Source: Cheilinus undulatus
Taxonomy: Eukaryota; Chordata; Actinopteri; Labriformes; Labridae
Reading direction: 5' to 3'
Length of the DNA: 64,000 nucleotides
Assembly (NCBI RefSeq): GCF_018320785.1
Contig: NC_054882.1
Coordinates: 2,147,219-2,211,218 of the forward strand
The notes beneath the pieces are model-generated. The model was not told the DNA's origin, did no database searches, and worked only from the letters and a program-made list of their open reading frames with translations. Of this stretch, positions 1 to 10,798 are shown piece after piece (positions within the stretch are counted from its first letter, which is position 1; each line of letters starts with the position of its first letter). The position numbers were made by a program, and so were the translations under genes.

Positions 1-235
1 TGAAATTATGAAGTAAAAAGTTGAAATTATGAGATAAAAGTCAATATTATGAGATGAAAAGTTGAAATTATGACAGAAAAAGTTTTAAAAGTAAAAAAAG
101 TAAAAAGATGACATTTTGTAATTAAAAGTCAGAATTATAAGTTGAAAGTATGAGATAAAAAGTTAAAATTGTTAAATGAAAAGACAGAATTATGATATAA
201 AAAATCACAGTTATGAGATAAAATGACATAATGAG
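1..235. repeat. Degenerate AT-rich tandem repeat, cut by the left edge
   Basis: The stretch repeats a unit of about 20 bases resembling AAAAGTTGAAATTATGAGAT, with many changes. The same vocabulary (blocks of GAAATTATGAG and AAAAGTCAAAAT) fills the interior of the hAT-like elements at 28923-29737 and 49159-50591. It may therefore be the inside of another copy whose left end lies outside the window. No terminal repeat is visible on the right side. Confidence 0.5.
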
Positions 236-1566
236 ACATGTGGAGATGGGCTTCCATAACTTTGTCTAAGTGTGTAATACCAAATATCAGTGTGATGTCT
301 GCATGTTGGCCTGTTTCCTGCTAGTTTTTTTTTTATTATTATTCTAAAGCAGACACATCAAAGTGACATTTCTACTGGTTGGATTTATGATGCCGAGAGT
401 TTAGGAACAGTTTATGAAGGTAATTTGCCTCTAAGTTGAAGATTCTGCTCATGGTCCTGCTCTCGCTGTTCGAGTGTGTGCAAACCCAAATATCAAACTT
501 GTCAGAAATCCAGCAGACCAGTCAGGAGCAGCAGGTGGGTTAGACATTATGTCACAACAAATAATGCTCAGTCAGAGTGAAAGTCACCCCGACTTTGACC
601 AGAGTCATGTGACTCAGAAGGTGTCTGCTAAAAAGAGAACGCCCAGCTCTACGTGCACAGCTGCTGGAGGAGACAGGAGTATCTATGGGCAGAAAACATC
701 AACGAAAATCAGATTTAATCATTCCCAAAATTCAAAGCATGACAATGAGTGTTCTGCTTTAACAAAATTTTAAACAGAGATTTGCGTGGCCCCTTTATCT
801 GCAGAATCCTGAAACCAGCAGTCAGCGTCTCGCAGCAGCAACATCGTCACAGATGACGTTGCGACGTTCTTGAACAGTCTTGTAGATCCTTGGTCTGGAC
901 TTGGCTTAAGGGTGCAGGGATGGCGAGCTGAGGGTGAGGGGTGGTGGGATAAAGGAATGGAAAGCTGGAGCTGGTGCTGTGTGAAGAAACCCAAGAGTCT
1001 GAGACTTTTAAAGGATATGGGACTCAAACGATGGACTGGCGTGAGCGGTCCGGCCACATCGCCGCGTATGAAGCGCCTGTGCAGGATCTGAACATTAGTA
1101 ATCAGCTCCTTATGTCTGCAGTCACCCACGTCTTTAGAACCAGTTCAGATCTGACATTTCCTCCTGTGTGTAGACTGCTTTACTCCGTTAATCCGCCTTC
1201 ATATGCACGTGTGTGACGCCTTTTTGACATGTGCATGCATGTACATGTGTGTGTTTTGGGCCACCTGCTGTGTGTATGCCTGTTCAGCTGCTCTCCCACT
1301 GAGTCTGCAGCCAAATAATACTTCATTAAAATACCAATAAATACTCCAAAAATCACTCAAACACCCACCAAGAAAGAAACTTAATTAAAATACCAATAAG
1401 CAATTAACTTAATTTCATCGGCGAATAAATAACCAACTTCATCAAAATACCAGGCAGGAGCCAACTTCATTGAAAGACGCCCAATCAGACGGAGTCAAAG
1501 GAGCGCGTGTTGGTGTGGTTTGTGTTTGTGCAACATCATGCTGAATGTGTGAGCGTGTATGACGAT

Positions 1567-1603
<37 letters not shown>

Positions 1604-2370
1604 TTTACATGGTAATAACCCCGGCCGCGCTCTGGAAGTTTCTCTCAGCGAAAAGATGAGATCCGTTTTATTCTTCCTCCGTTCATCCCACGTTCATCTC
1701 ACAGCTGGACTTTTGTGTCTCTCCATCGCCTCCTCTCTCCTCTCCTTCTCTCTTTTCTTTCGATCGCTCTTTTCCTTCGCTCTCCTCTCTCTCTCTCTCT
1801 CTCTCACATGCTAATCCGGACCAGGCGATTGGCTGGTTTAAAGGAAACAGAATAAAAAATAAAGGACAAAGATTGAGTCTTTTGACATTTCTGAATGGGA
1901 AATAGAGGGGTTAAAATCACGAAGGCCATATTTGGTTTCTTTTGGTGGAAATTTAGAGTGAAGATGTCTTCTTCTTTCCTCTGGGACTTGTTGCAATGAT
2001 GTACATTACAGATTAATGATGAGCAGATCTGGACCCACCTGAGGGAAAAACAGACGCTCACTCACCTGTCCAGAACATCACAAATCATCTGATAGAGTGA
2101 AAACACCCCTGACCCATCCATCATCTCAGTGGTTTGGTTTCCCTCACAGTGAAGCTGCTCATAAGAATAAAAGAGGCCAAAGTAGCCACAAGCTAACAGG
2201 CTAGTAGGGCCTCTTTAACAGCTTTTCCTCCCCATTTTCTAACAATCTAAGAAACTCAGAACCCCACAGATAAAAAGTGAAGTCAAAAATCAACACTGAT
2301 AATAATTTTTATTGATAAAATCCCTGAGAGAAAGGTCTACAAGAAAGCCCTTTGTACTGACTATTTTTAA
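236..2370. other. Intergenic, no gene recognised
   Basis: No exon with a recognisable protein was found on either strand. Open frames here are short and look random. The stretch contains a (TG)n microsatellite at 1569-1602 and a (CT)n tract near 1786-1806. SNX6, the expected mammalian neighbour upstream of EAPP, was looked for here and not recognised. Confidence 0.5.
1569..1602. repeat. (TG)17 microsatellite
   Basis: An uninterrupted run of TG dinucleotides, about 17 units. It is a typical hypervariable vertebrate microsatellite. Confidence 0.95.
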
Positions 2371-3061
2371 CAGGGGTGTCAAAGTCAAGGCCCGGGGGCC
2401 AAACCCGGGCCGTGGAACAGTTAAACTCGGCCCATAAGATCTTATATTTTTATTCTAACTGGTCCTCCAGTTCGAGGTCTGCAGATTTACTACACTATAA
2501 AAATCCATCCCTAATGATTCAAAATGTCCTTGAGTAGTCATAAATGTTTGAAAAAATAAAGAGTATAAATTATTAGAAAAAAATGGAATGTGGGATTTTT
2601 TTTATATTTATATTTTCTATTTTGCATTTCACAATAATGACCTTTTCAACTCATAATTTTGTAGTTTTATTCCATATTTTGACCTTTTAAATGTATAATT
2701 TTGACTTTTTATTTCATTCTAAATTTTAAGATTCACAATTTAAGTTTGAAAATCATATTTGGTCTTTTAAACTCATGATTTTGAATTCTATCTGAACTAT
2801 TTGCCTTTTAAAAAAAAATATTTAACTTAAAATTTAATGTTTTGACCTTTTGAACTAAAAGGTGAAAATCTGTTTTTGATTTACAATTTTCAACTTTAAG
2901 TCATACTTTGACCTATTAAATTTATGATTTTAAATTTTATTTCACGTTTTGAGCTTTCAGCCTCATAACTTTGTTCCCTTATTTTGCACTTTAAAACTTA
3001 CAATTTCAAATTTGATCTAATATTTTGAACTTTTAAAGTCATGATTTTGATTTCTATTTAA

Positions 3062-4503
3062 CTCTTTACCTACTGACCTAATGCCAGCACTGTGTTTTAT
3101 AGTCCCGAGTATTATTACCGTAACTCTGTCAAAGTTTGTCTGATCAGAAAAATTCCAACGGCGTTGGAAAGCTGAGAATTGTGGGCACGCGCACAAATAT
3201 GGTTCATTACGGTACTCGCAACCATATGACGTGGACATTCATAGCAAAACACCAGAAGTATCACCAGACCGCTACACGGATTCTCAACACTCAAACTCCT
3301 GGAAAGTTTGCTCGATCTAAAATATTCCAACGCTGACAGAGAGCTGAGAATCTGTGCTTTCCGGCAGTATATGATGTGTGGTATACACAATGCTTAACAA
3401 ATGTATTAGACCACCTGTCATCTCTGTCTCAGAGACCATCCAGCATCATGAAGTGCTTTAATGCGGACTCTTTCATTTTCAGTCAGCCCCCTTCACATTT
3501 TACCATTTTGAACAGGAATGAGGAATTTCAAACTGAATTCACATAAATTTGAGCCGGCTCACTGGGCTTCTCTGAGAAGTCAGAAATGAATCAAGCATAA
3601 CATTCAAACACTAAAACTCATTTTTCTGTTCAGGAATAACAGTAAATAACTATAATTTGACATATTAATCAAGAAATATTAATGTGCTTTACTATTTTTG
3701 TAAATCAGTAAATTTGAAAATTCATGAATAACAATAATAATTCTATTTTAGCATTAAAAATATCATTTGGGTTAAAGAGCTTCTACATATTGGTGTATTA
3801 ACCATTGCAGAAACATAAAAAACGATTTTGGTAATTACCAATGCTGTTAATTTGGGGCAGCTGTGGCATAAACCTTACTTTGGGTGGTGGTCTAATAAAT
3901 TTGTTTAGCACTGTATTTTACAGTAATGTTGAACAGCACCATGAAAACGGCAGCTTTGGCAGAAGACGAGTGAGAAAGGAGAGTGAAGGAAGAGAGTGAA
4001 AGGAGAGCGAGCGAGAGTGGAGTTTAGTTTTCAAAAACAGTGTTAGATAGTGGCGTTTGTGCGTGTCTGTCATGTACAATAACAATATGTTACCGAGAAT
4101 GTTGAGAATGCATTTTTCCACCTTTATTTGCACTAACAGTGGCCTATGTACGTAGTTATCTTTTGCACACCTAGAGTCCTAGACTCCAAAAATGACTGCT
4201 GATTGTTCTAAACATGTATAGGTTCACATTTCAAATGTCAAATCAAAACTTCATGAGCAATGACAACATCTCTTCTCATAAAAGCCATGAAAAACAAATC
4301 TGTTTTTGTGTTTTTCTTCTTTTAAACTGCTGACAATTCCATATAATGTGCAATAATCATTCACCAGATGTTGAAAAGTCAAGTTCAAGTACTCCTGGGA
4401 AAAGGGAGCAAAGCTCTCAGACTTAGGGCATTTCCTGACTATTTTACAGCCAGAATAACAAAATATGTCCAAATCACCATTTTCAGACTCAGTAGATAAA
4501 GGG
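3062..4503. mobile_element. piggyBac-like non-autonomous element with TTAA flanks
   Basis: It is flanked by TTAA at 3058-3061 and 4504-4507. The ends are inverted: left CTCTTTACCTACTGACC, right (reverse complement) CCCTTTATCTACTGAGTC. A TTAA target and a CCCTTT-type terminus are the hallmarks of piggyBac-like elements. It sits inside the hAT-like element that begins at 2371, whose interior continues on both sides. It encodes no recognisable transposase and itself contains a Tc1-like MITE (3386-3913). The left part (3080-3360) and right part (3916-4490) are otherwise unremarkable. Confidence 0.65.
3386..3913. mobile_element. Tc1-like MITE, 528 bp
   Basis: TA dinucleotides flank it at 3384-3385 and 3914-3915. 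Left end: CACAATGCTTAACAAATG, followed by TATTAGACCACC. Right end (reverse complement): CAGTGCTAAACAAATTTATT, followed by AGACCACC. Both arms share the TTAGACCACC core. There is no coding capacity. TA duplication and a CAGTG-type end fit a Tc1/mariner-mobilised non-autonomous element. It is the innermost member of a three-element nest. Confidence 0.75.
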
Positions 4504-4905
4504 TTAAATATTATTGAACTTTAATTTTGTGTTTTGACCTTTTCAACTTAATAAGTTTGACTTTTTATCTCAGATTTTAACATTTTAGATTCAGTTTTAA
4601 ATTTTAAGTCATATTTTGACCTTTCAGTCTCAGTATTTTGTATTTTATCCCATATTATGAACTTAGAGATTCAAAATTTAAACTCACATTTTGACCTTTT
4701 TAAACTCATGATTTCAAATTTTATCTCGTATATTTGCTTTTTGAAAACAAATACTTTGACTCTTCATTTTGTGTTTTTATCGTTTGACTTCTGAAGTTTT
4801 ACTTTTTTAGATTTTGAGCCTTTAAACTTATTTTGACTTTTCTAAATCTTAAAATCCTTTATCATCATTGCAAAGTTTTTTTCCCATAATGCATCACTGG
4901 TGTAA

Positions 4906-6085
4906 ACAAGAATGTAAAGAATGTTTTACCATGATTTTAGTTCATATGAGCAAATTAAATTTTGACAACCATAATTGATCAATAAACATTTAATCCTGGG
5001 AAATCCAAAATAAAGAGATAATTCAGTTGAGATCCCAATAAAAGCAACCTAAATTTCCTTTGTATCCTGGTATTTTATGGATTTAATTCCATGTTTTTTC
5101 CACGTAAACTCCTAACTCCTGACCCCAAAAGCATGGTTCATTTAATGCAAAGGTACCGCGCCCAGGCTTGGTCTGAGTTCAGGTCTAGTTTGGTGGTTTA
5201 AACAGCTGAGGGTCAGCTGTCAGGTCCACCCAGTCCTTCAGCAGCAGCCGTTCTTCTCAGTCTTATAGCCAGGACAAATCATTTACAAAAAGACAAGAAC
5301 CCTACATGGCTGACAACGCTAAACACCGGACACTTTCCTCTTGAGCAGAGACAGCTGAACGTCACCAATTAGCATGGTCACTGGTTACATCATAACACCA
5401 GGACATTTACATCTGTGCCACACCACAACAGAACCTAAAGGAAGATGGAAAACATCCCGCAAACACGGCCACGGCTGTGGCATATCCCTCAGCGTCAGAG
5501 GAACAGTGAACGTGTGAGGAAATAACAAGGCACCCAGCCTTTTAATCCGACCTCATGGAGAGTCTGTGTGCCTGTAGGTTCAGATCGCAGCTCGCCGTCA
5601 CGGGCCGATAATCAAGCCTCCACACTTTTTACATGGCCGCAGAGAGAGAGAGAGAGGTGGCAGAAGATAATGAAGCGGGGCCGTTTCAGGTGTTTGCAGA
5701 GCGGGCCGACAGGTGAAGCCACACTCTGAGAGCAGCAGGGTTACCTGGAGGATCGCCGGGGGGAGAAAACACCTGGAACCAATTTCAGAAATGAGCCTGG
5801 TTAAGCAGATATGAGGGTTTAGTCATGTTCCTATACCCTGAACAACTTTCTTTAGTCCCTTAGACAGCACATGAACCAAAAATCCTCTCTGAGGTCATTT
5901 AGTCAGCAGGAAGCTGCTCTAAACCGCGGTTATTTTTGACACTCAGCATTTACTTGAAGCAGACAGCCACCAGAAGTCCACTTTAGATCAATAATTGGTG
6001 ACACACCCTGAAAATGTCCATTCTCATCATCAAATCCACATGACACCTGGAATGCCGAGCCGCCGTTACTGTGGTATCAACCCTA
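4906..6085. other. Intergenic, no gene recognised
   Basis: Mostly unique-looking sequence with no exon recognised. A short (GA)n tract lies near 5641-5656. It ends at the left terminus of the foldback element at 6086. Confidence 0.5.
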
Positions 6086-6560
6086 AAGGGACATTTCAGT
6101 ATTTTTGAGGTTGAGTTGTATGAGGTATGTAGCAGTCATAGTGGCGTCAGCTTGCAGTGATTTTAGTGAGCATTGCTCCTTTAAGAAGGGCTCGTACCGG
6201 CCAGGGAGCCAGGCTATACAGCGTAACAGATGGGTACAGCTTCTCTGTGAAATTCTGCAAGTTTTAGGTAAAAATGCGCCACAAAAAAATGTTGGCTGAT
6301 ACGTACACACTGCTGAAAAGTTTTTAAACATTTTATTTCATACCCAGAATGCCTCTGTGTTTTTGTTACATTTTACAGCGCAGGTTTTGGCCACCTTGCA
6401 CCTTTCGCTCTTGCATGGCAAAATTGTGCAAGAGTACCTGGATGCATCCGAGGACTTCCACTTCAAGTCAGAAAATCGCCGCCATATCTCGTTCCCTAAT
6501 ACAGGAAGTCACTCGAACTGAAAGTCTTCCTCGTTGTTTTCTCCGTGTGTTGCCGCCGTG

Positions 6561-6736
6561 TTTTTTTTTTTTTTTTTTGGCCTTTTTGTCTTTATTAGAT
6601 AGGACAGTGGATAGAGTCAGAAACAGTGAAGAGAGCGGGGAGAGACATGCAGGAAATAGTGCCACAGGCCGGATTCGAGCCCGGGTTACCTGCGTACGTG
6701 GCGCGCGCCTTAACCACTCGACTACCGGCGCGCCCC
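6561..6736 (-). mobile_element. tRNA-derived SINE (copy 1)
   Basis: Read on the minus strand it starts with a tRNA-like head, GGCGCGCCGGTAGTCGAGTG. A box-A-like TAGTCGAGTGG and a box-B-like GGCTCGAATCC (6671-6681) follow, then a short body and an A-run (seen as T18 at 6561-6578). Near-perfect direct repeats flank it: GTGTTGCCGCCGTG at 6547-6560 and GTGTTGCTGCCATG at 6737-6750 (12 of 14 match). That is a target-site duplication of a retroposed element. It lies in the left arm of the foldback element. Confidence 0.85.
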
Positions 6737-6952
6737 GTGTTGCTGCCATGTTAATAGAGGCAAGCCCGCCAAGTAAGGAAATACGTGGACGAAAAATTTG
6801 TGAGTTTTCAGGTTAACAAGCACAGTGATAAAGTTACAACAATTTAAAGAATCAGGTTATGATCCAAATACACGTATCACTGAGCACAGACATGATATGT
6901 GACAGGAGACTGGCTGGTTGGCCAGACATCGGCGTCGCCGCCATGTTGCCAT

Positions 6953-7124
6953 GTTTTTTAAAGATCTATTTTTGGGCCTTTTCGTGCCTTTATTAGATAG
7001 AGCAGGACAGTGGATAGACTCAGAAACAAGGAAAAAGAGCAGAGAGAGATAGGCGGGAAATTGTGCCACAGGCCGGACTTGAACCCGGGCCGCCCACGTA
7101 CATGGTGCACGCCTTAACCACTTG
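6953..7124 (-). mobile_element. tRNA-derived SINE (copy 2), head truncated
   Basis: Same body as the copy at 6561 (TTTATTAGATAG, ACAGTGGATAGA, CCACAGGCCGGA). It has an intact box B on the minus strand, GGTTCAAGTCC (7075-7085). The tRNA-like head is lost: after CTTAACCACTTG the sequence becomes a run of about 26 A and then (AT)n. A short T-run on the left marks the SINE tail. The two copies sit about 220 bp apart in the same orientation. Confidence 0.8.
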
Positions 7125-7130
7125 AAAAAA

Positions 7131-7183
<53 letters not shown>
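7124..7183. repeat. A-tract followed by (AT)n microsatellite
   Basis: About 26 consecutive A, then roughly 17 AT units. It replaces the head of the second SINE and may be a slippage-prone site or an assembly weak point. Confidence 0.9.
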
Positions 7184-7186
<3 letters not shown>

Positions 7187-7319
7187 TGTTTGAGCTTTTG
7201 ATTCCGATAAGGCCTTTTTCGCGTGTAACACTACTGCAACACTACTCTTATTTGTCCTCTATTTCTATTGTGTTTCTGTCACCAATGGCCTGCTTTGTCT
7301 AAGATACTTTTTGCTGCTT

Positions 7320-7376
7320 TAAGTTGGAATTTTCCCTTGTGGGACTAATAAAGGAATATCTTATCTTATCCTATAA
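7320..7376 (+). mobile_element. LINE 3' tail fragment with (TCTTA) end
   Basis: Reads GAATTTTCCCTTGTGGGACT then AATAAAGGAATATCTTATC and a TCTTATC repeat. This resembles the common fish non-LTR retrotransposon terminus in which a TTTCCC…GGGACTAATAAAGG block precedes a pentanucleotide tail. Only the tail is present; no reverse transcriptase is seen. Confidence 0.5.
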
Positions 7377-8190
7377 GAGTACTTCCAGTTCAGCGTTTAT
7401 TGTGCCAGGCTACTTCCTTATATTTCACTATCAGTTATTATTTTAACATGGATCATTTATTAAATGATTAGTTAAAATCCATGTAATCTCGTCGTTTGAG
7501 CTTTTTATTCTGAAAACGTGCACAGTCCTTGTCTACTGTATTGAATGACGCAGTGGACTTGCCTCTGGCAACATGGCGTTGACGTCAGCATCCAGCCAGC
7601 CAATTTCCCATCGCATATCATGTCTGTGCAAAGTGATAGGTGAATTTGGATCATAAATCGATTTAGTAAAATCAGTCTAATGTAGTCGCTGTGCTTGTTA
7701 GTCTGAAAAGTCACATATTTTTCACCTGCTTATATTTCCTTATGTGACGACCTTGCCTCTGTTATCATGGCGGTGATGCACGAAGAGAAGAACGAAGAAG
7801 ACTTTCAGTTTAAGTGACTTCCAGTATTAGAAGACGAGATATGGCGGCGCTTGTCCGACTTCCAGTGTGAAGTGGAGGTCCTCCAGGTCCCGCTCAGATT
7901 GTGACAAACCCCCAAGGCATTCTGAGTAAAAAAAAAAAAGAATTCATGCTTGAAAAATTTTGGAACGTGCGTACATTTGAGCCAACGTTGTTTTGTGGTG
8001 CATTTTTACCAAAAACTTGCTAAAATCTGGGGAGAAGCTGTACCCATCTGTTACGCTGTATAGCCTAGCTTCCAGGCCGGTACGAGTCCTTCTTAAAGGA
8101 GCAATGCTCACTAAAATCACTGCAGCTGATGCCACTACTACTGCTGCATACCTCATACAACTCAACCTCAACATTACTGAAATGTCCCTT

Positions 8191-9840
8191 TAAACATTTT
8201 CTTATTTGAGTGACAGCTGATCAAAGGAGTAAACTTTTCTCCTATTTTATCACGGCTTATGATGCAACTTTATTACTGACGGCAGTGCAGAGAGCATGAG
8301 GAGGGATAAAGTCAACTTTATGTTTGCAAGAACAAAATAAACAGGAAGTGCACAATACACAAGCTACATAAACCGGCTGTATTTCCTCCTCACCGTCGTG
8401 GTTTTCTGAGTCCTGCTGAGGCGGACCCTCCGTGGAGCCTCTGAACCTTCATTTCTGTGAGTGTGGCGGGTCTCAGCGGGGCCCCGGAGCCCGTCGCTGT
8501 GTGACAGATAGACTGACAGATCCATCTATGTGAGAATGTAGAATAATACAACCTGTACGGACCGAGTCATCACACACGCTCCGTAGGAAACGGGGACGAT
8601 GTGACGGCAGGAATGTAGATAAGGAGGTTATGTGCGAGGACCAATTTATTTTTCTTGGCAGGGTGGGAAGGCCTCTGAGACGCTTTTCACATGTCCACAT
8701 GACAGCAGAAGTCTCAGTAATGAAATCCTCTCAAACTGTATTTAGAGCCGGAGACACTGGGGTCTGATGAGGTGGCTCGGAGGAAGACCCGCAGGCCGTC
8801 TGGATAATGATCAGCCCCCTCAGACGCATTTTCACTTCTTCTGCTGCATGTGGAAAACAACGGCGAGTTTCTGATGCAGTTTACAGAGCAGGATGTGGAC
8901 GTACTGAGGTGTTGTTGAATGAAACAAACATGATGGCTGTCACGCTTTCAGGGAGGCGGTCTGCAGGAGAAAACAACAGACACCGCTGCACTGACACTGC
9001 TGTTTAAAGGGTGTTTGCATCATTAGAACGTCTGGCTCTTATATTTTACATGTTTTTAGGGTTTAAATGACCTGAGGAGTGTGCATAGCTGCTGTTTTTA
9101 GTGCAGGCAGCAGCCATCTCCATCAGAAAACCATTGCAGGCCTGCATTTCCAGCATTGGGAGCTTAAAAACCCCAGTGCTGTCAGCTGGTCCTTGTCAAA
9201 GCTCGATGATGTGGCTCGTCTTTTCAAGGTTGAAGTTTCCAGGTTCCAGGTGCTGCTGTTACCTGTACAGAATTCCCTTACTTTCTTGGTGATTTTGCCC
9301 TGAATAAAGGAAAATATTAAGCACACACTGTTTTGCAAAAGTACATGCACTCTGGAACAAACTGCCTCCTTTCTAATCATTTTATTATAATTCCTGAGCA
9401 TGCTCAAAGCTCAACTTTGCTCGAGACACACCAAGTCCTCATTCAGCAGAGTCTGATTCCAGCATGATTCAATATGCATGGAGAAGATCGACGCATGCAG
9501 GAAGACACACAATGCACAGATCATCTAGCCAATTTCAGAATAAAATTCTTGAAAATGTGTAAACAGGAACAACCACAACAACCCGTGTCGAACAAAGCAA
9601 GGGTGCCCAGTTACCTCGCACCATGCAGATGCATGTTATCGTCTCTTTCTCTACACTCACCATGGGACAGTCCCAACCAGGCCAGACACAGCATCACAAT
9701 GATGTATGACACATGCAGTTTACAGGGAGAAAGCAGCGGTCATTTTGCACATTTGCGGCTTAATTTTTGTTTTGTGAAACATTTGCATGCTGTATACATT
9801 ACATGCACTATGCGTTACTTGGGCGAAAAGTGGTTATAAA
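8191..9840. other. Intergenic, no gene recognised
   Basis: No exon recognised on either strand. Short open frames (for example 9474-9839) have no recognisable domain. The stretch looks unique rather than repetitive and could hold regulatory sequence, but nothing specific can be supported. Confidence 0.4.
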
Positions 9841-10798
9841 TGAAAAAAGTAGCAAAAATGGTCAAAAAGTGGCAAAAAAATGAGACAAGTGCCTAAAATG
9901 GGCAAAAAGCAGTCAAGAGTGGCAAAATAGGGCAAAAAAATGGGGAACAAGTGGTTTTTAAATGGCGGGGAAAAAAGTGTTGTTGCAGGCGGGTGGTGAT
10001 GTATAGGCCCACAGGTCCGGCTGCTAGGCTCGGGCAGCCGTCGGCGCGGGCCCCGCTGGAGGTGTTGAACAGGCCCTCTGGTCCAGCTGCCAGCCCACAA
10101 TTAGCCATCGGTGTTGGCTCACCAGTGTGGAGAAAGGCCCACTGACCACGCCAGCAGGCAACAACTATCCGACGTCGTAGTCCCATAGGTGGCGAGGGAA
10201 GGAAGTCCTGTTACTCCAGCTGCGCCATCGGCGCAGGCCCCGTTAGTGGTGGTGAAAAGTCCTGCAGGTCCAGCTGCTAGGCTTGGTCAGCTGTTGGCGT
10301 GGATCCGGTGGTAGAGAAGGAGGCCTGCAGGGCTGACTGATAGCTCAGGCTCACTGCTTGCTCCAAAGCAGTGGCTAAAAGAGGTTGCAAAAATGTGCAA
10401 AAAAAGGAAACAAGTGGTATTTAATGGCAAAAGGTAGCTAAAGTGGGAAAAAAAGTGGTGAAAACGTGGCAAAAAATAGGATAAAAGTGACAAAAGTGGG
10501 AAAAAAGTGTCAAAAAGAAGTGGCAAAAATGGGCAAAAATAGGAAGAAAGGGGTAATTAATGGCAAAAGGTAGCTTAATTGGATGAAAAGTGGCAAAAAA
10601 TGGTGAAAAAGGGCAAAAATGGGACAATTAAGTTTGACAATTAAAGCCCTCTGTATCAGTCTGGGAAACAAACTGAATAATTTGATTTATTTCTGAGGTT
10701 AAAGTTCCCTTTTCTAAGGTTTTCTGGGGAAATAATATTTCAAAATAAGACATAAAAGAGCCACAAGTGGCTCCAGAGCCACACGTTGAGTATCACTG
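9841..10798 (+). mobile_element. hAT-like element with GGCAAAA-type interior (copy 1), left end missing
   Basis: The right end reads GAGCCACACGTTGAGTATCA then CTG, the reverse complement of the CAGTGATACTCAACGTGTGG terminus seen in the complete copy at 12868. The interior consists of degenerate AAAAGTGGCAAAAATGGG units at 9841-9985 and 10376-10640. These flank a GC-rich block (9985-10375) that no other copy in the window has. The usual left terminus CAGTGTTACTCAACCC is absent, so the left side is truncated. The AT-rich segment 10640-10790 (TTTGACAATTAAAGCC…) is shared with the copies at 21161 and 22784. Confidence 0.75.
9985..10375. repeat. GC-rich degenerate minisatellite inside a hAT-like element
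   Basis: Units built around CAGGTCCAGCTGCTAGGCT then …GGTCAGC…GTTGGCGTGG recur near 10010, 10077, 10216 and 10265, spaced about 50-140 bp apart and strongly diverged. Base composition contrasts sharply with the A-rich surroundings. No coding function is supported: open frames in it are on both strands and match nothing I recognise. Confidence 0.6.

Larger units (their letters stand above)
2371..4905 (+). mobile_element. Non-autonomous hAT-like element, interrupted and 3'-truncated
   Basis: The left end reads CAGGGGTGTCAAAGTCAAGG, the same terminus as the elements at 28923, 35319 and 49159. The interior (2430-3057) is a degenerate array of blocks such as TTTTGACCTTTTAAACTCAT. It stops at a TTAA at 3058-3061 and resumes at 4504 with the same vocabulary, so a second transposon has split it. 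The resumed part matches the 3' third of the copy at 35319-36076 but breaks off near 4905 (…CATCACTGGTG), before the expected right terminus GAGTTTGACACCCCTG. No transposase is encoded. Seen: the terminus, interior and split. Inferred: hAT membership, from the terminus and from the 8-bp duplications of its relatives. Confidence 0.7.
6086..8190. mobile_element. Long-armed foldback DNA element, 2.1 kb
   Basis: The ends are perfect inverted repeats over the first bases (AAGGGACATTTCAGTA) and are flanked by TA at 6084-6085 and 8191-8192. Similarity continues inward for hundreds of bases: 6086-6330 pairs with 7945-8190, including the block around TACCCATCTGTTACGCTGTA. Inner blocks around 6750-6945 pair with 7560-7790 (for example AACAAGCACAG and TTATGATCCAAAT on one arm, their complements on the other). 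The arms are interrupted by two SINEs (6561-6736 and 6953-7124), an A/AT tract and a LINE 3' tail. No transposase was recognised. The TA flank hints at Tc1/mariner-type mobilisation, but the family is not certain. Confidence 0.7.

Noticed and set aside
474..1216. Short open frames in the first kilobase as small genes
   Set aside because: Overlapping frames on both strands, several without ATG starts, and no recognisable domain or exon structure.
6671..7085. Box A and box B sequences suggesting tRNA genes
   Set aside because: No complete cloverleaf can be drawn, both copies carry a SINE body and A-rich tail, and one is flanked by a target duplication. They are tRNA-derived SINEs.
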